In this document: piece by piece, positions 1 through 7,330 of the stretch
Layout of the letters: the number at the start of each line of letters is the position of its first letter
How positions within the stretch are numbered: the first letter of the stretch is position 1
DNA from: Streptomyces sp. NBC_00370
GTDB taxonomy: Bacteria > Actinomycetota > Actinomycetes > Streptomycetales > Streptomycetaceae
Direction: 5' to 3'
DNA: 64,000 nt
NCBI RefSeq assembly: GCF_036084755.1
Contig: NZ_CP107968.1
Coordinates: 3,106,501-3,170,500, forward strand
The notes under the pieces: generated by a model
What the model was told of the DNA's origin: nothing
Database searches by the model: none
What the model saw: only the letters and a program-made list of their open reading frames with translations
Program-made: the position numbers and the translations under genes

Positions 1-62
1 GAACGAACGCACCAGGGAATTCCTCAGCGCCGTTCTGTAAAACAGCGCTCGCGAATTACCGT

Positions 63-76
63 GTGGCATATGCCAC
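63..76. promoter_or_regulatory. 14-bp perfect palindrome upstream of the IclR gene
   Basis: GTGGCATATGCCAC reads the same on both strands. It lies about 120 bases before the IclR-family gene and immediately before a terminator-like hairpin. IclR proteins bind short palindromes and often autoregulate, so it could be an operator, but its place on the far side of the hairpin makes it equally likely to belong to the unseen upstream gene. Confidence 0.3.
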
Positions 77-79
77 GAC

Positions 80-118
80 GACGCGGCCCCGCATACGGTG
101 CGGGGCCGCGTCATTCTT
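80..118 (+). terminator. GC-rich hairpin terminator of an upstream gene
   Basis: Perfect 14-bp arms (80-93 and 99-112) enclose a 5-base loop and are followed by a T-rich tail (attcttt). It probably ends a transcript that starts left of the window. I see no gene in bases 1-79. Confidence 0.75.
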
Positions 119-195
119 TCCCCAACAGCCGCCCCACCGCACGGGATTGGCCGTTATCGTGAGAGACGGGCAACCGAGAGCCCCGAGGGGGAGCC

Positions 196-954
196 GTGGT
201 GCTGAAACGGGAGCCGACCGCGTCGTTCCACTCGGTCCGCTACATCCTGCGCGTTCTCGAAACGGTCTCCCAGCACGGCGGCGGGGTCACGGAAACCGTG
301 ATCGCCCGCGAATCGGGACTGCCGCCGCTCCATCTGGCCCCCATATTGCGCATGCTGCGCCGCGAGGGCTATGTCGAACGGCTGCCGGACGGCGCGTACG
401 CCGCCGGTGCCTCGCTGGTGCTGCTCGGTTCGGACGCCACCCGCCGGCAGGCGCTCGAAGCCAAGCTCCAGGAGACCCTGTCGGCGCTGCGCGACACCGT
501 CGGGGCGGCCGTCTACGTCAGCCGGTACATCGACGGCGAGGTCAGGGTCACCCAGTTCGCCGCGGGGCCGAGGACCCCGGCCGTCCGGGAGTGGGTGGAC
601 TTCCGCTCAGCGGCCCATGCCAGCGCGGCGGGCAAGTGCCTGCTGAACCAGCTCGACCAGAACGGTCGCAGGGACCATCTGGCCCGGCACAAGATCGCCC
701 GGCTCACCTCGCGGACCGTCACCAACGAGCGCCAGCTCTTCTCCCGGCTCGACGCCCAGCCCGCCACGGTCCCGGTGCTCGACCTCCAGGAGTACGCGGT
801 CGGCACCGTCTGCGCCGCGGTCCCGCTGTCGGCGGGCGCCGCTGTCGGCTGCCTCGCGCTCTCCCTCCCGGTGGAACACGCCCACCGGCTGCGCGCCGCC
901 GCCGAGACCCTGAACCGCAGGGCGGCGCCCGTGGCGTTGTCACTCACTTTCTGA
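196..954 (+). CDS. IclR-family transcriptional regulator
   Basis: A 252-residue DNA-binding regulator. An N-terminal winged helix-turn-helix (about residues 10-70, with the recognition segment around SGLPPLHLAPILRML) is followed by the IclR effector-binding domain (about 80-250), the usual family architecture and length. The GTG start at 196 follows a purine-rich GAGGGGGAG ribosome-binding site. The C-terminal half lacks obvious hallmark residues that would name the ligand, and no catabolic operon adjoins it inside the window, so its targets are unknown. The next feature downstream is tRNA-Lys on the same strand, 23 bases away, so it stands as a single-gene unit. Confidence 0.9.
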   Translation: MVLKREPTASFHSVRYILRVLETVSQHGGGVTETVIARESGLPPLHLAPILRMLRREGYVERLPDGAYAAGASLVLLGSDATRRQALEAKLQETLSALRDTVGAAVYVSRYIDGEVRVTQFAAGPRTPAVREWVDFRSAAHASAAGKCLLNQLDQNGRRDHLARHKIARLTSRTVTNERQLFSRLDAQPATVPVLDLQEYAVGTVCAAVPLSAGAAVGCLALSLPVEHAHRLRAAAETLNRRAAPVALSLTF

Positions 955-977
955 GGGTATTATTTCCGGGTCGGCAA

Positions 978-1051
978 GCGCCGCTAGCTCAGTTGGTTAG
1001 AGCAGCTGACTCTTAATCAGCGGGTCCGGGGTTCGAGTCCCTGGCGGCGCA
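978..1051 (+). tRNA. tRNA-Lys (anticodon CTT), copy 1
   Basis: A 74-base cloverleaf with a 7-bp acceptor stem (GCGCCGC paired with GCGGCGC), D-arm AGCTCAGTTGGTTAGAGC, anticodon loop ACTCTTAA with anticodon CTT, and T-arm GGTTCGAGTCC. CCA is not encoded. The gene is base-for-base identical to the copy at 10560, while flanking sequence differs. A strong terminator follows directly. Confidence 0.97.
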
Positions 1052-1060
1052 CGCGACGAA

Positions 1061-1094
1061 AGGGCCCCGCACCGGTGACGGTGCGGGGCCCTTT
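1061..1094. terminator. Terminator after tRNA-Lys, also facing the phospholipase gene
   Basis: Perfect 13-bp arms (1061-1073 and 1080-1092) with a 6-base loop and TTT tail. It ends tRNA-Lys and, being symmetrical, can also stop the convergent phospholipase transcript. Confidence 0.8.
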
Positions 1095-1119
1095 CCTCAC
1101 GGCCACGGGTGGGGCCGTG

Positions 1120-1608
1120 TCAGACGACCGAGCGGTTGCCGTCCACCGCGGGGGTCGAACCGAAGATGTCGACCGCGTGGTAGTACGTCCAGGCGGTCGC
1201 GTCGCACGTCGCCTTCGTCGCACCGCTGTAGGCCGTGCAGACCTGCTTCAGATCCGTGTAGAGCATGGTGTCGAGCCGCGCCTTGTTGGCGTCGAACTGG
1301 CCGGCCGCCTTGTAGTTGCGGTACCCGAAGTCGTGCCGCGCACACGACGTCGCGAAGGGGAAGCCGAACGGGTTGTCGGGAGAGGTCGAGCAGTAGTCCG
1401 TCGACCAGTCGAAGGCGTACGCGGACCAGGCGCCCTTGTCGTTGTTCGCGGCGACCCAGGCGTTACGGCTGGCGGCGGTCGGCTGGGTCAGATTGCTGAG
1501 CACCTGCGGCTTGTCGGCCGGCGCGGCCGATGCCTGGCCGGTGGACAACAGCGCTGCGGGAAGGGCGAGTACGGCTGCGGCGAGCGGAAGCGCGAGACGT
1601 CTGTGCAT
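1120..1608 (-). CDS. Secreted phospholipase A2
   Basis: A 162-residue exported enzyme of the prokaryotic phospholipase A2 family (Streptomyces violaceoruber type), which removes the sn-2 acyl chain of phospholipids with calcium. The first ~29 residues are a Sec signal peptide ending ASA-AP. The catalytic helix SCARHDFGYRNY carries the His92-Asp93 pair, and Asp113 in ARLDTMLYTDL fits the second catalytic aspartate. Four cysteines in the mature part (73, 89, 124, 135) can form the two disulfides typical of the family. Length is normal. It is a single-gene unit on the minus strand; a hairpin separates it from the kinase gene upstream. Confidence 0.92.
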   Translation of the reverse strand: MHRRLALPLAAAVLALPAALLSTGQASAAPADKPQVLSNLTQPTAASRNAWVAANNDKGAWSAYAFDWSTDYCSTSPDNPFGFPFATSCARHDFGYRNYKAAGQFDANKARLDTMLYTDLKQVCTAYSGATKATCDATAWTYYHAVDIFGSTPAVDGNRSVV

Positions 1609-1634
1609 TCGATTCCTCCGGTGGGGGACGGGGC

Positions 1635-1662
1635 GGCGCCCCGTGCTGTGACACGGGGCGCC
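1635..1662 (-). terminator. Hairpin between the histidine kinase and phospholipase genes
   Basis: Perfect 11-bp arms (1635-1645 and 1652-1662), 6-base loop. It lies 118 bases past the kinase stop and 27 bases before the phospholipase start. Most likely the kinase terminator; a 5' leader structure of the phospholipase mRNA is the alternative. Confidence 0.5.
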
Positions 1663-1779
1663 CTCAGCCTTGCCGAACCGTTCGCCGTACGGGTCTACGC
1701 GCGGTGACCGGCTCCGGAATCGTCCCCCATTTCACGCCGCGGGCAAACCCCCCGGACCCCAACTCGCACCCGAACGGAG

Positions 1780-3084
1780 CTATTTTCCATACGAGTTACC
1801 AGGAGGTTCGTACGGTGTGCACGGAATCTCCACACGCAGTCGGGTGGGGCCGCCCTGGGGGCTGAACAGGGCCAGCCTGCCGCCGAGTACGGACACCCGG
1901 TCGGCCAGACCCGTCAGTCCGCTCCCGCCGTCGCTACGCGCGCCGCCCACGCCGTCGTCCTCGATCTCCACCACGAGCCGGCCCGCGCGGTAACCGCCGT
2001 CCACCGAAGCCCGGTTCGCACCGCTGTGCCTGGCGACATTGGCCAGCGCCTCGCACACCACGAAGTACGCCGCCGCCTCCACCGCTTCCGGCAGCCGCCC
2101 GGCCAACTCCAGTGTCACGTCGACCGGTACGGCGGACCGGTCGGCCGCGTCCGTCACGGCGGCGGCGAGACCGTAGTCGGTGAGGACCCTGGGGTGGATG
2201 CCCTGGATCAGCTCACGCAGCGACTCCAGCGCCAGGGACGCCTCCCGGTGCGCCGTGTCCAGCCGGTCGGCGACCGGACCGGGCGGCGCGTCGAGCCGGG
2301 CGAGCCCCAGCGTCATGGTGAGCGCCACCAGCCGCTGCTGCGCGCCGTCGTGCAGATCGCGTTCGATCCTGCGCCGCTCCGCCTCGAACGCGTCGACCAA
2401 CCGCACCCGGGAGCTGGCCAGTTCGGTCACCCGCCGGTCGAGGGGCGACGCGCGCTCCGCCAGCAGGACCCGGGCCAGCTCGGCGCGCGCACCGGCGATC
2501 ACACCGAGCCCGTAGCAGCAGACGGCGAGCAGCAGCACACCGAGCACGGCGCTGCCGGCCGCCGCGGGCCAAGTGGTGACCGTCCACAGTTTGGCCACCC
2601 GCACCTCCTGTCCGTCCCCCCAGGTGGCCAGGGCGACGGGCGTGCCGATCAGGACGACCGGCAGCCCGGCGCCGAAGGCGAAGGCCAGCGCGTCCAGCGG
2701 CCACAGCACGAGCGCGAACAGCAGCGCGTACCCCAACTCCCGCCAGGTCGCCCGCTCCTGGCAGCGGGTGCGTACCCAGGGCCACAGCCCCGCCTCGGCG
2801 GGCCTGCGGTGCGGATCGGTCAGCGGCCGTGCGTCGACCAGCCGGGTCCTGCGCCGCTCCAGCGCGGCGACCGGCAGCCCGCCGAGCGCGAGCGCGGCGA
2901 GCAGCGGCAGCCCGATCAGCACCGGCGCGAGCACGCCGCCCACCACCCCGAGCACCACCGCGACGACCAGCACGACGACCCCGGCGGGGACTCCGCTCAG
3001 CAGATAGCCGGCGCAGCGCCATGGCCACGGCGAGAGCAGGAAGTCCGGCCTGGCCAGGGCCTGCCACACGGTTCGGGAGCGCAT
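1780..3084 (-). CDS. Membrane sensor histidine kinase (HisKA_3, NarL-type), no adjacent response regulator
   Basis: A 434-residue two-component sensor. The N-terminal ~200 residues hold several hydrophobic segments (about 28-75, 118-152, 172-198). A HisKA_3 dimerisation domain follows, with phospho-acceptor His245 in RDLHDGAQQR, then a HATPase domain with the N-box around CEALANVARHSGA and the G-box DDGVGGARSDGGSGLTGLADR. The start is set at the ATG before RSRTVW; the frame stays open upstream over the ABC promoter and gene but that part has no kinase character. It is divergent from an ATPase/FtsX exporter, a common sensor-transporter layout. Such kinases are normally followed by a LuxR-type response regulator; here the next gene is a phospholipase, so the partner must be elsewhere. 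Confidence 0.85.
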   Translation of the reverse strand: MRSRTVWQALARPDFLLSPWPWRCAGYLLSGVPAGVVVLVVAVVLGVVGGVLAPVLIGLPLLAALALGGLPVAALERRRTRLVDARPLTDPHRRPAEAGLWPWVRTRCQERATWRELGYALLFALVLWPLDALAFAFGAGLPVVLIGTPVALATWGDGQEVRVAKLWTVTTWPAAAGSAVLGVLLLAVCCYGLGVIAGARAELARVLLAERASPLDRRVTELASSRVRLVDAFEAERRRIERDLHDGAQQRLVALTMTLGLARLDAPPGPVADRLDTAHREASLALESLRELIQGIHPRVLTDYGLAAAVTDAADRSAVPVDVTLELAGRLPEAVEAAAYFVVCEALANVARHSGANRASVDGGYRAGRLVVEIEDDGVGGARSDGGSGLTGLADRVSVLGGRLALFSPQGGPTRLRVEIPCTPYEPPGNSYGK

Positions 3085-3140
3085 ACCAGCACCGTAGAAG
3101 GCGGGTCGGCGCGCGGGCCATCCCACTGGACGGTGCGGCC

Positions 3141-3162
3141 GGGGTAGGGCCTGCCCTACCCC
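3141..3162. promoter_or_regulatory. Perfect inverted repeat between divergent kinase and ABC genes
   Basis: Arms GGGGTAGGGC and GCCCTACCCC are separated by CT. The site is 55 bases before the ABC ATPase start and 57 before the kinase start, where an operator for a LuxR-type response regulator would be expected. No cognate regulator gene lies nearby. Confidence 0.5.
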
Positions 3163-3216
3163 AGGACTCGGCCCTGCCCTGGTGTGCCCGGCGGTCCGGG
3201 CCTGTGGAGTGGAGCC

Positions 3217-3960
3217 ATGGCAAACGACGCGATCCAACTCCGGGCGGTGAGCAGGGTGTACGGCTCGGGAGACAGTGCGGTCACCACGCTCGACGACGTC
3301 TCGCTGTCCTTCCCCACCGGCACGTTCACCGCCGTGATGGGCCCGTCCGGGTCCGGCAAGTCGACGCTTCTGCAGTGCGCGGCCGGGCTCGACCGGCCGA
3401 CCTCGGGCTCGGTGACCATCGGCGGTACGGAGCTGACCGGCCTGTCCCAGACCAAGCTGACGCTGCTGCGCCGGGGCCGGGTCGGCTTCGTCTTCCAGGC
3501 CCTGAACCTGCTGCCCGCGCTGACCGCGGCGCAGAACGTCGCGCTGCCGCTGAAGCTGGCGGGCCGCCGCGTGCCGAGGGCCGCCGTACGGGCAGCACTC
3601 GACCAGGTGGGGCTCGCCGACCGGGCCGGGCACCGGCCCTCCGAGCTGTCCGGCGGGCAGCAGCAACGCGTCGCGCTGGCACGTGCGTTGATTACCCGCC
3701 CGGAGGTGCTGTTCGCCGACGAGCCGACGGGCGCGCTGGATTCCCGCAGCGGCCGTGACGTGCTGGCGCTGCTGCGGGACATGGTGGACGGCGAAGGGCG
3801 GACGGTCGTCATGGTCACCCATGACCCGGTCGCCGCCTCGTACGCGGACCGCGTGGTCTTCCTCGTCGACGGCCGGCTCGGCGGCGAACTGCTCGCTCCG
3901 ACCGCCGAGTCCGTCGCCGCGCGGATGGCCGGACAGGAAGCCGAGGCCGTCGCGTGCTGA
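3217..3960 (+). CDS. ABC transporter ATP-binding protein (MacB/LolD type)
   Basis: A 247-residue cytoplasmic ATPase that powers the FtsX-type permease encoded next. Walker A is GPSGSGKS (about residues 44-51), the Q-loop region is FVFQALNLLPALT, the signature is LSGGQQQRVALARAL, Walker B is VLFADEPTGALD, and the switch His is in VTHDPVAAS. The ATG at 3217 follows GTGGAGTGGAG; an in-frame ATG at 3184 has no such site. The gene overlaps the permease by 7 bases (GTGCTGA), so the two are translationally coupled. Typical substrates of this family are peptides, antibiotics or lipids; nothing here names one. Confidence 0.93.
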   Translation: MANDAIQLRAVSRVYGSGDSAVTTLDDVSLSFPTGTFTAVMGPSGSGKSTLLQCAAGLDRPTSGSVTIGGTELTGLSQTKLTLLRRGRVGFVFQALNLLPALTAAQNVALPLKLAGRRVPRAAVRAALDQVGLADRAGHRPSELSGGQQQRVALARALITRPEVLFADEPTGALDSRSGRDVLALLRDMVDGEGRTVVMVTHDPVAASYADRVVFLVDGRLGGELLAPTAESVAARMAGQEAEAVAC

Positions 3961-6425
3961 GCGTCGCGCTGCGGACCCTGCGGGGCCGGTGGACCAGCTT
4001 CGCAGGCTCCTTCGTCGCCCTCGCCCTGGGCGTCGGGCTCATCGCCACGACGGGCCTGGCCCTCGCCGCCAGTCTTGCGGCGCCGGCGCGCCATCCGGAG
4101 CGGTTCGCCGAGGCCCCCGTGGTGGTGAAGGGCCCCGACACCCTGCGGGTGCCGACCCCGGCCGGCGAGCGGGTACGCCCGCTGGCCAGGCCACGGCCCG
4201 TACCGGCCGGGCTGGTGCGGGAGTTGGCGGGCCTGGGCCGTACGGTCGAGGACCGGTCGTTCCCCGTACGCGCGGTCGGCGGCCCGGCCGGTCTGGTCGG
4301 CCGTCCGTGGTCGACGGCCGCCTTCGCGCCGTACCGCGTCGACCGGGGCAGGGCCCCGGTGAGCGCCGACGAGGCGGTGGCCACCGGCAGTTGGGCCCGG
4401 CCGGGGCAGCGGGTACGGACCGACCAGGGCACGGTACGGATCGTGGGCACCGTAGGGGACCTCGGTATCGAGCGGGCGCTCTTCTTCACCGACGCACGCG
4501 CCGCCGAACTGGCTCCGTCCGTGTATCAGTTGACCGTCGCCGCAGATGCCGGAGCGGTACGGGCGAAGGTCGCGGGCAGTCCCGGGGTACGGGTGCTGAC
4601 CGGTGACGAGCGGACGTACGCGGACCCCGACCCGGACCGCGACAGCGAGGCGCTCGTCACGGTGAACGTGATGCTCGGCACCGCCGCGGGGGTCACCGGT
4701 TTCGTCTCCGTCTTCGTCGTCGCCTCGACGTTCGCCTTCGCCGTGGCCCAGCGGCGCCGCGAGTTCGGGCTGCTGCGTACGGCGGGGGCGACGCCCGGCC
4801 AGCTCCGGCGGACGGTGGCCGCCGAGGCGCTGCTGGTGGGCGTCGCCGCTTCGGCCACCGGCTGTCTGCTCGGCGGCCGGGCCGCGCCGCTGCTCGCGAA
4901 GTGGCTGGTGGACGAGGGGATCGCGCCGCCCTGGTTCGCTGTCGGCGACGCCGGCTGGCCGTATCACGTGGCCTTCTGGAGCGGGGTGGCCGTGGCGCTG
5001 TGCGGAGTGGTCGCCGCGTCCTGGCGCGCGGGCCGGGTCGCTCCCGCCGAGGCGTTGCGTGAGGCGTCCGTGGACAGCGGGACCATGACGTGGGGCCGCT
5101 GGGTGCTCGGCGGCGGGCTGCTGCTCACGGGCGTCGGGTTGCTGGCCTGCACGCTGCTGACCGGCCCCGGCGAGCTGTTGCACCGCAAGACGTACACCAG
5201 CAGACCGATGCTGCTGATCACCGCGCTGGCCCTGCTCTCCCCGCTGCTGGTAGGGCCGTTGACCCGGCTCGTGGCCTGGCTGCCCGCCAGGCTGCCGGGC
5301 GCGCTGGGCATGCTCGTACGGGAGAACGCGGCGGCCGGCCTGCGCCGTACGGCGGCGGTCGCGGCGCCCGTGCTCGTCATGGTCGGGCTGACCGGCTCGC
5401 TGCTCGGCGCGACGGCGACGCTGAACGCGGCGAAGGCGTCGGAGACCCGCGCGCGGACGACGGCCGACTTCGTGGTCGCGGCGACGGACTCCCCGGCCAG
5501 CACGAGCGGGACGGGTCTGGCCGCGCGGACCGTCGAACGGCTGCGCGCCGTGCCGGGCGCCGAGGTCTCCCCCACGGCGGCCACGGCCGTCTACGTACTG
5601 GAGGACGGAGTGGCGCTCATCGAATCCGACGCGCGTGCCACCGCCGATCCTGCGGCCCTGGCCGACACCGCCCGACTGCCGGTCGCCGCAGGCCGGGTGA
5701 GCGATCTGGACGACGGCTCGATCATCGTCAACGAGGAGTGGGCCCGGCACACGGTCGGGCAGCACGTCGCGATCTGGCGCGCGGACGGTACGCGGACGAC
5801 GCTGCGGATCGCCGCCGTCCTGCGCACGGGCACGGGTGGCAACGGCGTCTATGTCACCCCGCGCAACGCGGCGGGCGCACCGGTCGACCGGGTCGATGTC
5901 CGGGTCACCGGAGATCCCGCCGCCGTGGCGGCAGGACTGCGCCGCGCGCTCCCGCCGTTCGAGGGCCGGGTCTTCAGCAAGGAGGAATGGATCAGGGCCA
6001 GTTACCCGGAGACGAACGCCCGGACCCGGATCGGCTTTCTGCTGGTCCTCGGCATCGCACTCCTCTATACGGCCATCGCGCTGGCCAACACCCTGGTCAT
6101 GGCGACCGCCGACCGGGTCCGCGACCTCGCCGTACTGCGCCTGGCGGGCGCGACCGACCGGCAGGTGCTGCGGCTGGTCGCGGCCGAGGCGCTGACGGTC
6201 GTGGTGGTGGGGGCCGTGCTCGGACTGCTGGTGGCCGGGGTCAACCTGGCCGGGATGTGGGCGGCGCTTGCCGTGCTGCGGGTGCCGTCGGGGCCCGTAC
6301 TGCCGTGGGCCGCGCTGGGCGAGGTGGTGGCCGCCTGCGGGCTGATCGCCGTGGTCGCCGCCGTGGTCCCGGCGGCCCTGGCGCTGCGCCGCCGCCCGGC
6401 CGAACTGGCAGGCGCCGCAGGGTGA
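3954..6425 (+). CDS. FtsX-like ABC transporter permease
   Basis: An 823-residue membrane protein with the duplicated FtsX/MacB-type layout common in actinobacteria. There is one N-terminal helix (about 15-40), an extracytoplasmic region, three helices around 240-360, a second anchor near 380-440, another extracytoplasmic region (about 490-680), and three C-terminal helices. Both FtsX cores carry the characteristic RRREFGLLRTAGATPGQLRR / RVRDLAVLRLAGATDRQVLR segment after their first helix. It starts with GTG inside the ATPase stop region and ends in a strong hairpin, making a two-gene operon. Confidence 0.92.
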   Translation: MLSVALRTLRGRWTSFAGSFVALALGVGLIATTGLALAASLAAPARHPERFAEAPVVVKGPDTLRVPTPAGERVRPLARPRPVPAGLVRELAGLGRTVEDRSFPVRAVGGPAGLVGRPWSTAAFAPYRVDRGRAPVSADEAVATGSWARPGQRVRTDQGTVRIVGTVGDLGIERALFFTDARAAELAPSVYQLTVAADAGAVRAKVAGSPGVRVLTGDERTYADPDPDRDSEALVTVNVMLGTAAGVTGFVSVFVVASTFAFAVAQRRREFGLLRTAGATPGQLRRTVAAEALLVGVAASATGCLLGGRAAPLLAKWLVDEGIAPPWFAVGDAGWPYHVAFWSGVAVALCGVVAASWRAGRVAPAEALREASVDSGTMTWGRWVLGGGLLLTGVGLLACTLLTGPGELLHRKTYTSRPMLLITALALLSPLLVGPLTRLVAWLPARLPGALGMLVRENAAAGLRRTAAVAAPVLVMVGLTGSLLGATATLNAAKASETRARTTADFVVAATDSPASTSGTGLAARTVERLRAVPGAEVSPTAATAVYVLEDGVALIESDARATADPAALADTARLPVAAGRVSDLDDGSIIVNEEWARHTVGQHVAIWRADGTRTTLRIAAVLRTGTGGNGVYVTPRNAAGAPVDRVDVRVTGDPAAVAAGLRRALPPFEGRVFSKEEWIRASYPETNARTRIGFLLVLGIALLYTAIALANTLVMATADRVRDLAVLRLAGATDRQVLRLVAAEALTVVVVGAVLGLLVAGVNLAGMWAALAVLRVPSGPVLPWAALGEVVAACGLIAVVAAVVPAALALRRRPAELAGAAG

Positions 6426-6473
6426 ACGGCGCTCGGGGAGCGCGGCACCGTCGCCGCACTCCCCGAGGCCGTT
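6425..6473. terminator. Terminator between the FtsX permease and LPMO genes
   Basis: A long imperfect hairpin: AACGGC(g)CTCGGGGAG at 6425-6440 pairs with CTCCCCGAGGCCGTT at 6459-6473. It begins at the permease stop codon and can act on the convergent LPMO transcript as well. Confidence 0.65.
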
Positions 6474-6547
6474 CGGTCACGCGTCGGAAGCCGTCACGCT
6501 TCGTCAGCTGTCACGCTTCCTGAGCCGCCAGGCACCCGGCCCGGACG

Positions 6548-7141
6548 TCAGAACTGCACGTCCGAGCAGGCGTAGAAGGCGTTCGCCGTGTCGGCGATCG
6601 TCCAGACGGCCAGGATGATGTGCCGGCCCGTACGCTGCGGCAGCACTCCCGAGTGCGAGAGCGTCGCCGGCGGCTGCTGGTTGTTGTACGGCACCGTCAG
6701 GAACGGCTGGGTGTCGAGGGCCGCCCGGGTGAGCGGCTGCGACGGGTTCCAACCGTTCTTGGTGATGTAGTACTTGAAGTCGGTCGTGGCGTGCCGTGCG
6801 GTGAACTGCCAGCGGAAGTTGTAGCTCTGGCCCGCCGTGACCTTGGTGGTGGGCCATCCGGTGCCGCCACGCGGGTCGTTGAGCTCGGCGAACTGGCTGA
6901 GCCCGCCCGCGCAGATCTTGCCGTCGGCGGGACCCGCCGCCGGGAAGCCCTTGGGCCCCTCGACGCTCTGCGGCTCCCACTGGATGTTGCCGCAGTTCTG
7001 CACCGTGCCGTTGGCACAGAGCTTCTGGCGGCTGATGGGTGAGTCGGTGTAGCCGTGGCTGCTTGCGCTGCCGGTGGCGAGCAGGGTGACACCGGTGACC
7101 GCGAGGCCCACGAGGGCCGCGCCTATCTTGCTTCTTCGCAT
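6548..7141 (-). CDS. lpmP: Secreted copper lytic polysaccharide monooxygenase (AA10)
   Basis: A 197-residue exported enzyme that oxidatively cleaves chitin-like polysaccharides. The signal peptide ends SASS just before His29, the mature N-terminal residue that forms the copper histidine brace with His117 (TARHATTDF). The AA10 core shows PISRQKLC, GNIQWEPQSVEGPKGFP, WPTTKVTAGQSYNFRW and a C-terminal WTIADTANAFYACSDVQF supplying the axial Phe. No carbohydrate-binding module is present. The ATG of MRRSKIG is chosen; an upstream in-frame ATG would add 15 residues and spoil the signal peptide. The order LPMO, SPFH, NlpC/P60, cslA, glxA matches the S. coelicolor SCO2833-2837 neighbourhood, where the LPMO is called LpmP. 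A DasR-type site lies upstream. Confidence 0.92.
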   Translation of the reverse strand: MRRSKIGAALVGLAVTGVTLLATGSASSHGYTDSPISRQKLCANGTVQNCGNIQWEPQSVEGPKGFPAAGPADGKICAGGLSQFAELNDPRGGTGWPTTKVTAGQSYNFRWQFTARHATTDFKYYITKNGWNPSQPLTRAALDTQPFLTVPYNNQQPPATLSHSGVLPQRTGRHIILAVWTIADTANAFYACSDVQF

Positions 7142-7262
7142 GCTTCGCTCCAGAGAACGTGGGGAGTTCGGTGAGCCGTCTTGCACGCGTGCAGTGGGAC
7201 CTTCGAGCGATGGAACGGTTGAACGGCGGAACGGTGGAGCAGCCCGACCGCAGACCCGATTC

Positions 7263-7278
7263 TGCGGTCTAGACCAAC
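7263..7278 (-). promoter_or_regulatory. DasR-responsive element (dre) upstream of the LPMO gene
   Basis: The core GGTCTAGACC (7266-7275) is a perfect palindrome, and the minus strand reads TTGGTCTAGACCGC. The known DasR consensus is a 16-mer centred on TGGTCTAGACCA. It lies about 125 bases before the LPMO start, near an AT-rich TTAATACT at about 7286-7293 that could be part of the promoter. DasR links chitin and N-acetylglucosamine use with development, so control of a chitin-active LPMO fits. Confidence 0.6.
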
Positions 7279-7330
7279 CCTCAGAGTATTAACGAACCTT
7301 GACCATGTCCATAACAACTGCGGTCCGTTG

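Noticed and set aside
1780..3822. 680-residue reading of the histidine kinase frame
   Set aside because: The N-terminal 246 residues lie antisense to the ABC promoter and ATPase, are Arg/Gln/Pro-rich and have no domain; the kinase clearly starts at 3084.
3156..5765. Very long open frame antisense to the ABC genes
   Set aside because: It mirrors the codon bias of the real plus-strand genes and encodes low-complexity Arg/Gly/Gln text without motifs. Such shadows occur throughout this GC-rich window.
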